From: Streptomyces halobius
Lineage (GTDB): Bacteria > Actinomycetota > Actinomycetes > Streptomycetales > Streptomycetaceae
Assembly (NCBI RefSeq): GCF_023277745.1
Contig: NZ_CP086322.1
Span: 4,216,001 to 4,280,000, forward strand
Length of the DNA: 64,000 bases
Direction: 5' to 3'
Shown here: positions 36,040 to 44,852 of the stretch, piece after piece
How positions within the stretch are numbered: position 1 is the stretch's first letter
How the letters are laid out: every line of letters starts with the position of its first letter
Made by a program: the position numbers and the translations under genes
The notes under the pieces: model-generated
The model's database searches: none
What the model was told of the DNA's origin: nothing
The model's input: the letters and a program-made list of their open reading frames with translations, nothing else

Positions 36040-36705
36040 ATGGGCAAGAAGCAACGCGACTGCGTCACCTGCGGGGCCTCGGTCAGCTATCGGGACCGGC
36101 AGCACTGCTGCCGGTGCTGGCGTCGGCTGAAGGAGTTGGAGGCCAGGGCGACGTGCCCGTCGTGCGGCCGCGACCGGGTTCTGCAGCCGGACACCGGCCG
36201 GTGCATCCTTTGCTCGCGCGTCTGTGAACAGTGTGGGCATCCAGTGCGGTCCGCGGAGAGCAGGCTGTGCCGGGACTGCCGGAACAAGGCCCGGCGGCTC
36301 GCGGCCCAGCAGCCGTGTCCGCGCTGCGGTAAGCCGGGCTATCTGCGTGAGACGACCGGCTGGTGCGGGCCGTGCTCGCACCCGGGATCGTCGACGAAGC
36401 CGCCCAGGGTCTGCCGCGAGTGCGAGGTTCGTCAGGACGAGCAGAGCACGCAACAGCGTGGTGGCGTGACGGACTTCCAAGCGGAGCTTGGTGTGGATGC
36501 GCCGTTCTTCAGGTGCGCGAAGGCGTGCTCGCAGACCTCCCACGCTGCCCCTTTGGTACGGCATTGGCTTCGCCGTTCCACGCTGCTGGCCCCGTGCCGT
36601 CTGGGTCACGTCCGTGGACGTGACCGATGCTGCGGCCCTTGGGCACCTATCGGATCTCTGAGCACGCTCGTGGTCACCAGGAGGACGGAGGTGAGGTGCG
36701 GGTGA
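36040..36705 (+). pseudogene. Second zinc-ribbon gene, truncated by an IS remnant
   Basis: From the ATG at 36040 the frame encodes four complete CxxC-n-CxxC ribbons (CVTCG...CCRC, CPSCG...CILC, CEQCG...CRDC, CPRCG...CGPC) and the first CREC of a fifth, the same pattern as the 805-aa protein. From about 36430 the sequence instead matches, in antisense, the end of a transposase, and the remaining codons to 36705 are shadow. The recombinase-like C-terminal part is therefore lost. A shortened zinc-ribbon protein might still be made. Confidence 0.65.
36430..36600 (-). pseudogene. 3' remnant of an IS5/HARBI1-like transposase
   Basis: Read on the minus strand, AWEVCEHAFAHLKN in one frame continues as RIHTKLRLEVRHATTLL and RALLVLTNLA in the next, matching the C-terminal end of DDE_Tnp_4/IS5-type transposases (E.AFAHLKNWRILTKLR...RALLVLT). 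One base appears to be missing between the two parts. Nothing of the catalytic core or terminal repeats was found. Confidence 0.55.
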
Positions 36706-37315
36706 CCACGGCAGGAAGCCGCCCGCTCTCGATCACCTGCCGCGGCAGTGACAGCCCGAAATGCTCACCGGCGACCTTCAACACCCGGCGCTTCGCTTCG
36801 ACAGGCGACAGCTCCTCGTCCTCGCCAAGCAGGTCATCGATGCAGTCTTCCGGCGGGATGACTCCGGCCGCTTCCAGCGCCGGGCGCAGCAGGTCGGGCT
36901 GGGCGCCGGCGGGGTCGTAGCCGAAGCCCAACTCGAAGTGCAGCTGCAGCTCACCGTCGGCGAGGTACCTGAAGAAGGAGGGCGGATCGTCCGGCCGTGG
37001 GTCGAAGATCAGCACCTCTGCGCCGCGGGACACTGCCGGGTCGAGGGACCAGCCTTCGCTGCCCCCGCACTCCACGATGAACGACCAGTCGCCGCTTTGG
37101 CCGATGCGGCCGACGCAGTAGATCTGCGTGAGGTCGACCATGCGGGACGCTTCCTGGATGGTGAGGGCAGGCCCGACCTCGACCGGCTCATGGTCGGCCA
37201 TGCGTTCGGCCAGCTGCTGAGGGCTGAGGCCGCGGGCGCAGGTGATGTACAGGTCGGTGGCGTTCAGGTTCGCGCTCTGCCAGGCATCGGCGATCCATGC
37301 AAGATTGTCGGGCAT
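36674..37315 (-). CDS. DUF6461 family protein
   Basis: The ATG at 37315 with AAGGAG 9 bases upstream gives 213 aa. The sequence shows the traits of DUF6461: YCVGRIGQSGDWSFIVECGG and a strand-rich core followed by FELGFGYDPAGAQPDLL, with a helical acidic C-terminus. No signal peptide, so it is cytoplasmic. It lies downstream of the secreted NucA/NucB-like gene on the same strand, but a strong hairpin stands between them. Function is unknown; as a cytoplasmic neighbour of a putative nuclease an immunity role is conceivable. Confidence 0.7.
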   Translation of the reverse strand: MPDNLAWIADAWQSANLNATDLYITCARGLSPQQLAERMADHEPVEVGPALTIQEASRMVDLTQIYCVGRIGQSGDWSFIVECGGSEGWSLDPAVSRGAEVLIFDPRPDDPPSFFRYLADGELQLHFELGFGYDPAGAQPDLLRPALEAAGVIPPEDCIDDLLGEDEELSPVEAKRRVLKVAGEHFGLSLPRQVIESGRLPAVVTRTSPPSSW

Positions 37316-37344
37316 TGCCGTTTTCTCCTTCCGTACAACGTGGG

Positions 37345-37387
37345 GCTGGTGGGGCACAGCGAGAACCTGGTGCTGTGCCCCACCAGC
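37345..37387 (-). terminator. Hairpin terminator after the NucA/NucB-like gene
   Basis: A perfect 16-bp stem (37345-37360 with 37372-37387) and 11-base loop lie 13 bases beyond the stop of the secreted-protein gene and just upstream of the DUF6461 ribosome site. It should uncouple most transcription of the two genes. Confidence 0.82.
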
Positions 37388-37400
37388 GGTCAGCAACCTG

Positions 37401-39425
37401 TCACGGCTTGGGAACCGTGCAGGCCACGGTCGCCTTGGACGCATCGCAGTGCGCGAACTGGGGGAAGTTCACCCAGTACGGGTCCTTGTCCAGCATCCGG
37501 TACTTGTTCGCGAAGCCCGAGCTGAACGCTCCCCCCATCGAGGTGGAGTTGATCCATCCCGACATGGCCGAGCGGCCACACACCTCCGTCCATGTCGGAG
37601 CAGCCTCACGGACGTCGTCGTACAGGTGCCATTCGCCCTGCTTGACCCGGGTGGCGTAGGTCTGCACGCAGTCGTTGCCGGTGTCGACCTCGTTCATGCC
37701 GCCTATGCCGGCGGGCATGCCGCCGGAGTTGTAGGTAGAGGCGTAGGCGAACTCGTCGCACGACGCCTTGTCGCCCGGGCTGATCTCGGGAACGGTGGTG
37801 GCGTCTGGGTTGCCGTAGGTGGCCGCCCATCCGTCAGGGCAGATCACCTTGCGGTTGTCGTCCGGGTCGCGGCCGGGCGCGTTCTTCGACGCGGCAGGCA
37901 GGTAGAACAGGGGTCTTTTGGCTGCCTTGCTGCCGGGGTGGTTGGGCAGCTTGGCCTGGATCAGCCATGCGTGCGCGACGGCCGGCGGCGTCTTGTCGAA
38001 GTTCATCACCCACGTCGGGATGTATTTGTAGAAGGTGCAGCCCGGTGTGGTGGAGGAAATCTTGTCGCAGCGGATCTGCGCGTCATTGGCCTGCCACCGT
38101 GTCGCGGCCGGGTTCGCCACCGGCGAGTAGGCGGTGATCTTCGTGGACAGGTCCAGCGTGTCCGCGTTGCGCACCGCGTTCCAGGTGTGGTCGATTTCCC
38201 CGATCGCCGTGTGCGAGAACGGATCCGCCCCCGACCACTCCAGCGCCCCGTTCCATGACTGCGGGCCGTTCGAGCACCTGTCGCCCAGGAGGCAGTCGAA
38301 CTCCACGTTGAGCGTCACCGAGCCGAACTTCGGGTCGATCGCCGTCGGTACAAGGATGAGCTGCTGTGTGAACGTCGCAGAGTTTCCCGCGAGTTTCACC
38401 TCCTGGCCGACGGCCCAGGAGGCGTTCAGGGTCTCGCCGGTGGGCTTTCCGTCCTTGATGACGATGCCCACGTACTCGTACGTGAAGCCCCCGATGCATG
38501 CCCCATACCGCTTGATGTCCGAGTTGTAGTTCGCGCACCAGTCGACCAGGTGAGGAAGGTTGGCGTTCGCTTCCTTGGTGAGGGCGTCGCGGGTTTTCTT
38601 GCTGGTGTCCGGTATCAGTCGCGAACACGGCTGGATCCCTGTTTTCTTGTTTAACTTGCCGCAGTTCCAGCCGTCTTCGGCGCTTCGGCCGGTGGGTGGT
38701 TCGGTCGGGTCGACCGGGGTCATGATCGGCTTGGCGATCTTCTTCGGCTCCTGGTGGTCGTCCTGATTGACCGCCGGAGCGTCCTTTTTCGGCTCAGGCA
38801 GGGTGATGCTCACCGCCCGGCCACGGGTGTGGAACTTCGCCCATGAGGACCAACTGGTCTCGTACAGGCCGCCGTCGTAGGCGCTGGTGCGGAAGGCGTA
38901 GGTGGTGTTCGTCTTCAGGTCGCCGTACCTGAGGGTCACCGACGCCCTTCCGCCGGACGTCACGAAATCGGACACCACCACACCATAGGCGGCGGGTTGG
39001 CCCGTATCAGGGTCGGTGAGGTGGACCTGGTCCTTCGGGTTGCCGTCGGCATCCGTCGTGTAGACCTCGAAAGTCAAGTTCGCCGCGTCATCGTCGGCGT
39101 CGGTGACGGTGTTGCGCAGCGTGACGGTGGTGCGATTGGCCTGCCACACGCCAGCCGAATCCTTGGTGAACGTTGGGCCGGCTTCGAGGTCCTTGCCTGA
39201 GACGGGCCGGTGGTTGTTGGCCCTGGTAAGGGCCTCCGGACCTGCCGCGGGTCGGGAGGACGGTGCATAGTCCCCCGCGGGAGTGCCGTCGCCGCTGTCG
39301 GCTGCGGCGGCCACGCCGCCGGATCCCAGGAGCAGGATCGAGCAGGCGCCGAGGGCGAGTTTCGACAGGATGCGTCTTCTTCTTAAGCTTCCGGACAAGA
39401 GAAGTTCCCCTCTGGCCCCGCTCAC
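37401..39425 (-). CDS. Secreted protein with C-terminal NucA/NucB-like nuclease domain
   Basis: GTG at 39425 (AAGGA upstream) gives 674 aa; a TTG at 39398 with GAGGGGAA is an equally good start and yields a more compact signal peptide. The signal has an RRRR n-region, a hydrophobic core (LALGACSILLLGSGGV) and an AAAA-type cleavage site. The next 200 residues include a fibronectin-like beta domain (TVTLRNTVTDADDD; YAFRTSAYDGGLYE). The C-terminus has GDKASCDEFAYASTYNSGG, similar to the DRDEWPMAxCxEGG active site of NucA/NucB DNases, with cysteines placed for disulfides. Secreted DNase activity is a moderate-confidence inference. Confidence 0.65.
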   Translation of the reverse strand: MSGARGELLLSGSLRRRRILSKLALGACSILLLGSGGVAAAADSGDGTPAGDYAPSSRPAAGPEALTRANNHRPVSGKDLEAGPTFTKDSAGVWQANRTTVTLRNTVTDADDDAANLTFEVYTTDADGNPKDQVHLTDPDTGQPAAYGVVVSDFVTSGGRASVTLRYGDLKTNTTYAFRTSAYDGGLYETSWSSWAKFHTRGRAVSITLPEPKKDAPAVNQDDHQEPKKIAKPIMTPVDPTEPPTGRSAEDGWNCGKLNKKTGIQPCSRLIPDTSKKTRDALTKEANANLPHLVDWCANYNSDIKRYGACIGGFTYEYVGIVIKDGKPTGETLNASWAVGQEVKLAGNSATFTQQLILVPTAIDPKFGSVTLNVEFDCLLGDRCSNGPQSWNGALEWSGADPFSHTAIGEIDHTWNAVRNADTLDLSTKITAYSPVANPAATRWQANDAQIRCDKISSTTPGCTFYKYIPTWVMNFDKTPPAVAHAWLIQAKLPNHPGSKAAKRPLFYLPAASKNAPGRDPDDNRKVICPDGWAATYGNPDATTVPEISPGDKASCDEFAYASTYNSGGMPAGIGGMNEVDTGNDCVQTYATRVKQGEWHLYDDVREAAPTWTEVCGRSAMSGWINSTSMGGAFSSGFANKYRMLDKDPYWVNFPQFAHCDASKATVACTVPKP

Positions 39426-39869
39426 GTGTTCCTTCTGAGCGAGGCTTGTCGGTTGCGATTCGTCGCACTGTCGTTCTATGAGCGCCTGACCTAGGGCGGC
39501 AAGGTCATCAACCGGGGCACACGCCATGAACTGGCGGCGGTGGACGTGACGATGGACACGGTTGTGCACTGCGGGGTCACGATCGTGTGAAGGTATCTGA
39601 GTGTCTTGAAGGGAAGTTGAGGTTCAACATCGAAGCGGCGTCGGCCGTTTCAATGCCGCCGGGGGGCATGGCCCCAGCTGAACCCGAGTCCGGTCAACTC
39701 CCGGCATCGTGTCCTCGTGCTGGTCGTGGGCGGCTGTCGGAGCGCAAGAGCGTCTGCCCTGTCGGCGGTCACGGATCCGCGGATTCCCCGGCGTGCGTAA
39801 GACGTCTGTCCGTACGATCCGAGCCGGAGCTGCGTCTGGTGGCTCAGGATGCGGAACCGGACCATCTAG
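39426..39869. other. Decayed stretch with possible transposase tail
   Basis: No intact gene is supported in these 444 bp. A frame at 39495-39590 (+) reads GGKVINRGTRHELAAVDVTM and ends VVHCGVTIV, which resembles the beta-rich tail of IS481/IS3-type transposases, but it is too short to name. The 5' part of the IS256-type transposase that follows is also missing. Confidence 0.35.
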
Positions 39870-40355
39870 GAACTCGTCTCCCGGGCCCAGGCCGACGGGC
39901 TGCAGCTGACCGGCGAGGGCGGCCTGCTGCAGCAGCTGACGAAGCGGCTCCTGGAGTCCGCTCTCGACGGCGAGATGACCGATCACCTCGGCTATGACAA
40001 GCACGACCCGGCGGGTAAGAACGGCGGCGATTCGAGGAACGGGAAGCGGTCCAAGACCGTTCTGACGGACGTCGGGCCGGTCGGCATCGAGGTTCCCCGG
40101 GACCGTGAGGGCAGCTTCGAGCCGCAGATCGTCAAGAAGCGGCAGCGACGGCTGACCGGCGTCGACGAGATGGTGCTGTCGTTGTCCGCGAAGGGCCTCA
40201 CGCACGGCGAGATCTCGGCCCATCTTGCCGAGGTCTGTGGGGCGGAGGTGTCCAAGCAGACCATCTCCACGATCACGGACGCGGTGATGGAAGGCATGTC
40301 CGACTGGCAGAACCGGCCTTTGGACCCGGTCTATCCGGTCGTGTTCATCGACTGA
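39870..40355 (+). pseudogene. Truncated IS256-family (Mutator) transposase
   Basis: After an in-frame stop at 39867 the sequence encodes the N-terminal region of an IS256-type transposase: ELVSRAQADGLQLTGEGG, LLQQLTKRLLESAL, then MTDHLGYDKHDPAG and DVGPVGIEVPRDREGSFEP. It stops at VYPVVFID, exactly at the first catalytic Asp, so the DDE core is lost at one end and the initial residues at the other. No inverted repeats were seen. It is an inactive remnant. Confidence 0.85.
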
Positions 40356-40437
40356 TCGATCCTACAGTTTGAGGCGCCCAGCAGTCCACGGAACACGTGG
40401 ATGACATCTCAGCACTGGCGTCGATTAGGGTGCCGAT

Positions 40438-41208
40438 GTGTATCTGGCGCTGATTTCCCTCGGTGCCGCCTTTGGCGGGGGGGCCGGCTTGTTCATATCA
40501 CGGCCGGCCTACCGGCTGGCGGTCGCGGCGGGGGAGAGCTGGCGGACTCAGTGTCCGCAAGGTCACGTGATAACCGGCCCAGCGGCTGGCTGGGTTGGTT
40601 TTGCTCGTTGCGCTGGAGGCGGTCAGCCGGCACAGGTCGCAGGGGCAAGGGATCGCAGCTGTGGATATGGCCGTGGGCGGGTTGTCGCTCCTGTTGTTAC
40701 GGGGTTGACCTGTGCTTTGCTGCCTGCGGTGGCGGGGGCGCGTCCGGAGCTGGCGGTGTGGATTCTGCTCGCACCGTTTTTGGTCCTTCTTGGGCTGGTT
40801 GATGCAGTCGTGCATCGGCTTCCGGACATGCTCACGCTGCCGATCGCTGGTGTCACGGTGGCCCTCTTGGGCGCGGCCGCGCTACTGCCTGGTCACCAGG
40901 GGAACTGGATTGCCTCGGTGGAAGGCAGTTTGGCGCTCGCGGCCTTGTATTTCGCCATGTTTCTCATCAACCCATCCGGTATGGGGTTCGGGGACGTCAA
41001 GCTGGCGCTCACTGTGGGTGCGCTGTTGGGCTGGTATGGCTGGCCCATTCTCTTCCTGGGCACGCTGGTGACCTTCGCGTGTGGTGCGCTGTTCGCAACG
41101 GGCCTGTTGGTTACCCGGCGTGCGACGCGTCGGTCAGCAATGGCCTTCGGGCCGTTTATGTTGCTGGGGGCTTTGGCGGGGGTTCTCTTCGGGGCTTGGA
41201 CGGTCTGA
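40438..41208 (+). CDS. Prepilin peptidase (A24, TadV/CpaA-like)
   Basis: A GTG-initiated 256-aa protein with about seven membrane segments. The two catalytic aspartates of type IV prepilin peptidases are present: D122 in LVDAVVHRLPD and D186 in GMGFGDVKL (the GxGD motif). It would cut the leader of the Flp pilin and TadE-type pseudopilins, which carry matching G/xxxxE sites in the operon opposite. It is convergent with that operon and separated from it by a terminator. Its N-terminal Cys/His-rich loop is a degenerate zinc site. Confidence 0.88.
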   Translation: MYLALISLGAAFGGGAGLFISRPAYRLAVAAGESWRTQCPQGHVITGPAAGWVGFARCAGGGQPAQVAGARDRSCGYGRGRVVAPVVTGLTCALLPAVAGARPELAVWILLAPFLVLLGLVDAVVHRLPDMLTLPIAGVTVALLGAAALLPGHQGNWIASVEGSLALAALYFAMFLINPSGMGFGDVKLALTVGALLGWYGWPILFLGTLVTFACGALFATGLLVTRRATRRSAMAFGPFMLLGALAGVLFGAWTV

Positions 41209-41304
41209 GTCGTCGTGCCCAGTAGCTGCTGGGGTGTTGACAGTTAAATGGCTGGAATAGCTGGTTCAGCTGCGGAAGCGGTCAACTGTTTGAGAGAGTG
41301 CTTG

Positions 41305-41348
41305 TGGTCCGCGCTGGTCCCCCCGTGCCAGCGCGGGCCATTTGTTTT
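41305..41348. terminator. Bidirectional terminator between prepilin peptidase and Tad operon
   Basis: A 13-bp stem with one G-U pair (41305-41317 with 41328-41340) and 10-base loop is followed on the plus strand by TTTGTTTT. It can end the plus-strand peptidase transcript and, as a hairpin, the minus-strand operon ending at 41366. Confidence 0.75.
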
Positions 41349-41365
41349 CCCGCCTGCCAGTTCGC

Positions 41366-44332
41366 TCAGTTGGCGATCCGTGTGCTCCACGTCGGCAGTA
41401 GTTCGTCGAGAAGAGCCAGGGTCTGGGGCGGGAGGCCGCGGACTGGGGTGTGGTGGCTGAGCAAGCGCCGTGCGACGGCTTCGAGGTGTTTGGTGTCGCC
41501 GGTTGTGTGGACGGCGCGGAGGAGTTCGTGCCAGAGGCGTTCGTCGGTTGGTGCCGTGGTGAGGGCGGATTCGAGGGCTGTCGCGGCGGCTTTCGGGTGG
41601 TTGCGCTCTTGATGGTGGGTGGCGAGGGCGAGGGCGGTTTCGACGATGAGCAGGCGCAGTTGGGCGTCGACGATCTCGTTGGTGAGCCAGGTGTAGCGGC
41701 CTTCGGGCCGGTCGGCCAGGAGCGGGCCGCGAGCGAGAGCGAGGGCGTCGGTGAGGAAGCGTTCGCGGACGGCGGGGTCGTTGGCGCCGGCTCCGGCCGT
41801 GGCTTGGTGGTGGAGGGTCTGGAGGACGTCCCAGTCGGATACGACGGAGGGCGTGAGGGTGAGGCGGCCCGTGGCGTCGATGGTCAGGCGCGGGGTGCCG
41901 TCGGGGTCGTTGCCCAGCCAGGTGCGTAGGCGGCCGATGAGGGCGTCGTGGACGTCCTGGGTGACGCCGCGGGGCCACAGGGCCGAGGCCAGGACGCGGG
42001 GATGGACGCCTTCGCGGTGCAGGAGGAGGAGCGCCAGGGCTTCGTGCAGGAGGGCGCTGCGTTCGGCTTCGGGGGTGTCGAGGCCGGTGATCTCGTACGG
42101 GCCGATGATGCGGGCGTAGACGGCGGGCGGGGTGGGGCCGGTGAGGTCGACAGCCAGGGGCGGTGCCGCCGGGCCGGGGCCGTCATCGGTGGGCGTGGCC
42201 TGCGCGAAGAGTTCGACGACGGCGTCGTGTTGTGCGGCGGGGAGGAGCTGCGCGGCGAGGTCCAAGCCGAGGAGCGGGGCGACCAGGCGGCCCTCGGGGG
42301 TGATCTCAAGCTGCCAGTTGGCGCCCGGCAGGTCTGTTTGGGCCGTGGCCAGAAGGTAGCCGATGCCGAGCCGACCGGAGTCGGCGGCGAGCTCGGCAAG
42401 GTGCTGTGCCTCTTCCGGGGAGGGCTCTGCGCCGAGGAGGACCAGGTGCGGCGCCGACTGGGCGTGCTGGGTTCGGCCCGTGCGGCCGGTGAGGACGGTA
42501 TCGTGGCCGGCGGCTGCGAGGGCGCGGCGGCGGTGATCGGTCTCAGCGTCCATGGTTTCGAGCAGCGCAGCCACGTCGGGTAGGTGACGGAGCCGGGTGG
42601 GCGCGAGGGTAGGGAGCGTGTCGCCGAAGCCGACGAGGGTGACGGTCATGCGGTCGGACCAGCCATTGGTCGCGAGTTCGGCGGCGATTGAGGAGAGGAC
42701 CGCGGTGCGGGCCATGGGGGCGCCCGAGAGCGATACCAGGCCGGGAACGGCTTCGAGGTTGAGCAGCAGGCGCGCGCCATCCAGGGTGCCGAGGCTCACC
42801 AAGCCGGGGTACGGCGCGGCGGTGCCGTCCTCCTGCGGCAGCTGCGGCACGGCTGCGCGTTCCAGGCGCCAGAACAACTCGCCCTGGCCCAGCGTCCAGG
42901 GGGCGGGCGGCTGACCTGCGTTGTGGGCGAGCTGGAGATGGAGCTCCGTGCCGGTGAGCCAGGCGGCGTAGATGGTGGGCAGGGTGCGCCCGGACGCGGT
43001 CAGGGCGCAGGTCAGACCGCGCAGGGCGAGATCGAGATCGCGTACGGCGTTGGGATCAGCGCCGATCAGGAGGGCGTCGTGGGCGTCGGCTGCCGGGCCG
43101 GTCGGGACCGGGGCAGCGTGGCGACCCGGGTGGATGGCACGCGCCGCTGCGTCCCACAGCGCGGTGCGGCGCCGGCGGCCGAGCGCGGCGAGCAGCCCGG
43201 CGGCGAGCAGCGGGGCGGCGATCAGGACCTCGGGCAGCCCGACCGCCGGGGCGTCTTGCACGGAGGTGGAGGGCGCCGGAGCGGTCGTACGGTCGGCGGG
43301 GGAAGGGTGTGACGGCGCGGGCGGAGCGACGTGCTCGGCGGGCGGCTGATTGCCCCGGTGTGCTTGTTTCCCTTGTTGTGCCCGTTGTTCACTGTTCTGA
43401 TCGTTGTGGGCATGGTCCGGGGTCTTTGTGGTGCTGGTCTTGTCGTACGCGGTGATCTGCTCGTGTACGTCGGGGTCGACCTTGGGTGCCTGGTCGGGCA
43501 TCTCGACGAGGTCGCCGCCGTGTGCGTCGGCGGGCATTTCCACGATCCATCCGGGGCGGATCAGGCTGGCCAGGGAGAGCCGGGAGCCGTCCGGCTGGAG
43601 CCGGTCCTTGTTGAGCTCGTAGATCTCCTTGTAGCGGCGGCCGTCATCGAGGTGGCGCTGGGCGATTTCCCACAGGGAGTCGTGATGGCGCCCCTCGGGT
43701 GGCTGGATGCGGTAGAACTTCGTCGATTTCGCGCTCTTGTGCGGCGTCGCGGCGTCCGGGCCGCTCGTGGCACCCGCCTTGTCTGCCGCGGCATGCTGCT
43801 GGTGCTGTGCCGACCCGTGCGGGGCTGCCTGCTGGTGCGCACCCGGCGTCTGCTGTGCGGCCGCTGTCGTCAGGTTGCGCTGTGGTGCCTCGTTGCCCGG
43901 GCCGAGACCGGACAGGTTCGGGGCCAGGCTTGCCGCGGATGCGCCGAGCAGCAGCAGAGCGGCAATGAGCTGCCGAGCCATGAGCTGGCTGGGGCCCGCT
44001 CCAGGGATCTGGGTGGGCAGCCCGACCCCGGACACTGCCGCTTTGACCTCGACGAGGACGCAAGCGGCGAACTGCGCCCAAGCGACCCAGACGACGACGG
44101 TGAGAACGTCGATGAACGTCGTCAGAGTAATCGGCTGCTGGAGAGTGGACAGGGACGGAACGGAGTCGGGGAGCGGCCAGCCAACGAAGTAGACGAGCGC
44201 GCCGGGTACGGCGATCAGCAGAGCTACAAGTGCGAGGGCGGCGAGGGCGGCCTTGACGAAGTCGCCGGCGGTGCGGGTGTGGCGGGGCAGCGGCCTGGGC
44301 TGTGGGGTCGTGTAGGGGGTGTGTCGGGCCAT
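41366..44332 (-). CDS. Membrane LysM-BTAD protein of the Tad operon
   Basis: The ATG at 44332 (GGGAG upstream) gives 988 aa. Three membrane segments (about 26-50, 71-98, 117-140) are followed by a Gln/His/Ala-rich stretch, a LysM domain (about 200-262, DSLWEIAQRHL...GWIVEMP), another membrane helix near 365-390, and a C-terminal SARP-like winged helix plus BTAD helical domain (ALWPRGVTQDVHDALIGRLR; TNEIVDAQLRLLIVETALAL). LysM binds peptidoglycan; BTAD domains occur in regulators. It is last in the pilus operon. It may anchor or sense the pilus and signal inward, which is inference. Confidence 0.8.
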   Translation of the reverse strand: MARHTPYTTPQPRPLPRHTRTAGDFVKAALAALALVALLIAVPGALVYFVGWPLPDSVPSLSTLQQPITLTTFIDVLTVVVWVAWAQFAACVLVEVKAAVSGVGLPTQIPGAGPSQLMARQLIAALLLLGASAASLAPNLSGLGPGNEAPQRNLTTAAAQQTPGAHQQAAPHGSAQHQQHAAADKAGATSGPDAATPHKSAKSTKFYRIQPPEGRHHDSLWEIAQRHLDDGRRYKEIYELNKDRLQPDGSRLSLASLIRPGWIVEMPADAHGGDLVEMPDQAPKVDPDVHEQITAYDKTSTTKTPDHAHNDQNSEQRAQQGKQAHRGNQPPAEHVAPPAPSHPSPADRTTAPAPSTSVQDAPAVGLPEVLIAAPLLAAGLLAALGRRRRTALWDAAARAIHPGRHAAPVPTGPAADAHDALLIGADPNAVRDLDLALRGLTCALTASGRTLPTIYAAWLTGTELHLQLAHNAGQPPAPWTLGQGELFWRLERAAVPQLPQEDGTAAPYPGLVSLGTLDGARLLLNLEAVPGLVSLSGAPMARTAVLSSIAAELATNGWSDRMTVTLVGFGDTLPTLAPTRLRHLPDVAALLETMDAETDHRRRALAAAGHDTVLTGRTGRTQHAQSAPHLVLLGAEPSPEEAQHLAELAADSGRLGIGYLLATAQTDLPGANWQLEITPEGRLVAPLLGLDLAAQLLPAAQHDAVVELFAQATPTDDGPGPAAPPLAVDLTGPTPPAVYARIIGPYEITGLDTPEAERSALLHEALALLLLHREGVHPRVLASALWPRGVTQDVHDALIGRLRTWLGNDPDGTPRLTIDATGRLTLTPSVVSDWDVLQTLHHQATAGAGANDPAVRERFLTDALALARGPLLADRPEGRYTWLTNEIVDAQLRLLIVETALALATHHQERNHPKAAATALESALTTAPTDERLWHELLRAVHTTGDTKHLEAVARRLLSHHTPVRGLPPQTLALLDELLPTWSTRIAN

Positions 44333-44381
44333 GGCTTGCTGCTCCCGTGGATCGTGGATCGGTGTGGACGGCGGGTGGGTC

Positions 44382-44852
44382 TCAGCCAGTGCGTGACTCG
44401 GCAATGGAGGTTCCGTGCACAGTGATCGCTCCGTCGTAGAAGAGCCCGGTCAACACGGGCCGATAGGTGAGCTGGATATCGACCTCTACCTGTTGTGCGT
44501 TGGCACTCAGGCAGTGGGAAGCGGCGGCGTCGGGGCCGGACAGTCCGACCTCGCGGGCATAGGCGGCCACCCGGCTGCCACAGTTCTGGTAGTTGATGCG
44601 GGCTTCGCCGGTGCTTCGCAGAGCTTCCTGGTCGATGTCCTGAGCGGCGTAACGGGCGGCCTGCTCGGCGATATCGGCGGCGCGTTCGCGCTGGGAGATG
44701 GACAGCCCGCCGTCGATGACGAAGGCGGCCAGGGACATGAACAGAACGGCGAAGATGATCGCGGCCGCGCTGCCGGAGCCTCGGTCGTCCCAGTGCCTGA
44801 TCCGGCCGAAGGTGAGAGCGCGCAGGACGGTGTGCCGGCGGGGGGCGCTCAT
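44382..44852 (-). CDS. TadG-like pilus assembly protein
   Basis: The ATG overlaps the stop of the preceding TadE gene (ATGA). The 156-aa product has a short basic N-terminus, one hydrophobic helix (AAAIIFAVLFMSLAAFVIDG) and an extracytoplasmic domain with two cysteines (NCGS, SHCLS) probably forming a disulfide. The segment SISQRERAADIAEQAARYAAQ is typical of Rv3654c/TadG-type proteins. It is probably a minor pseudopilin or assembly factor. Confidence 0.8.
   Translation of the reverse strand: MSAPRRHTVLRALTFGRIRHWDDRGSGSAAAIIFAVLFMSLAAFVIDGGLSISQRERAADIAEQAARYAAQDIDQEALRSTGEARINYQNCGSRVAAYAREVGLSGPDAAASHCLSANAQQVEVDIQLTYRPVLTGLFYDGAITVHGTSIAESRTG

Larger units (their letters stand above)
29392..36705. 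mobile_element. Recombinase-rich module (putative integrating element, bounds approximate)
   Basis: The stretch carries two intact tyrosine recombinases, a GNAT gene, two HTH genes and two zinc-ribbon genes, all on the plus strand and mostly overlapping or closely spaced, bordered by IS21-like (left) and IS5-like (right) remnants. Sets of two or three different tyrosine recombinases occur in Tn554-type transposons and recombinase-in-trio elements; this one differs by its zinc-ribbon partner. I could not define terminal repeats, so the bounds are those of the genes. Confidence 0.5.

Noticed and set aside
39495..39590. C-terminal fragment of an IS481/IS3-type transposase
   Set aside because: The 31-residue reading is suggestive but too short, and no other part of such an element is visible.
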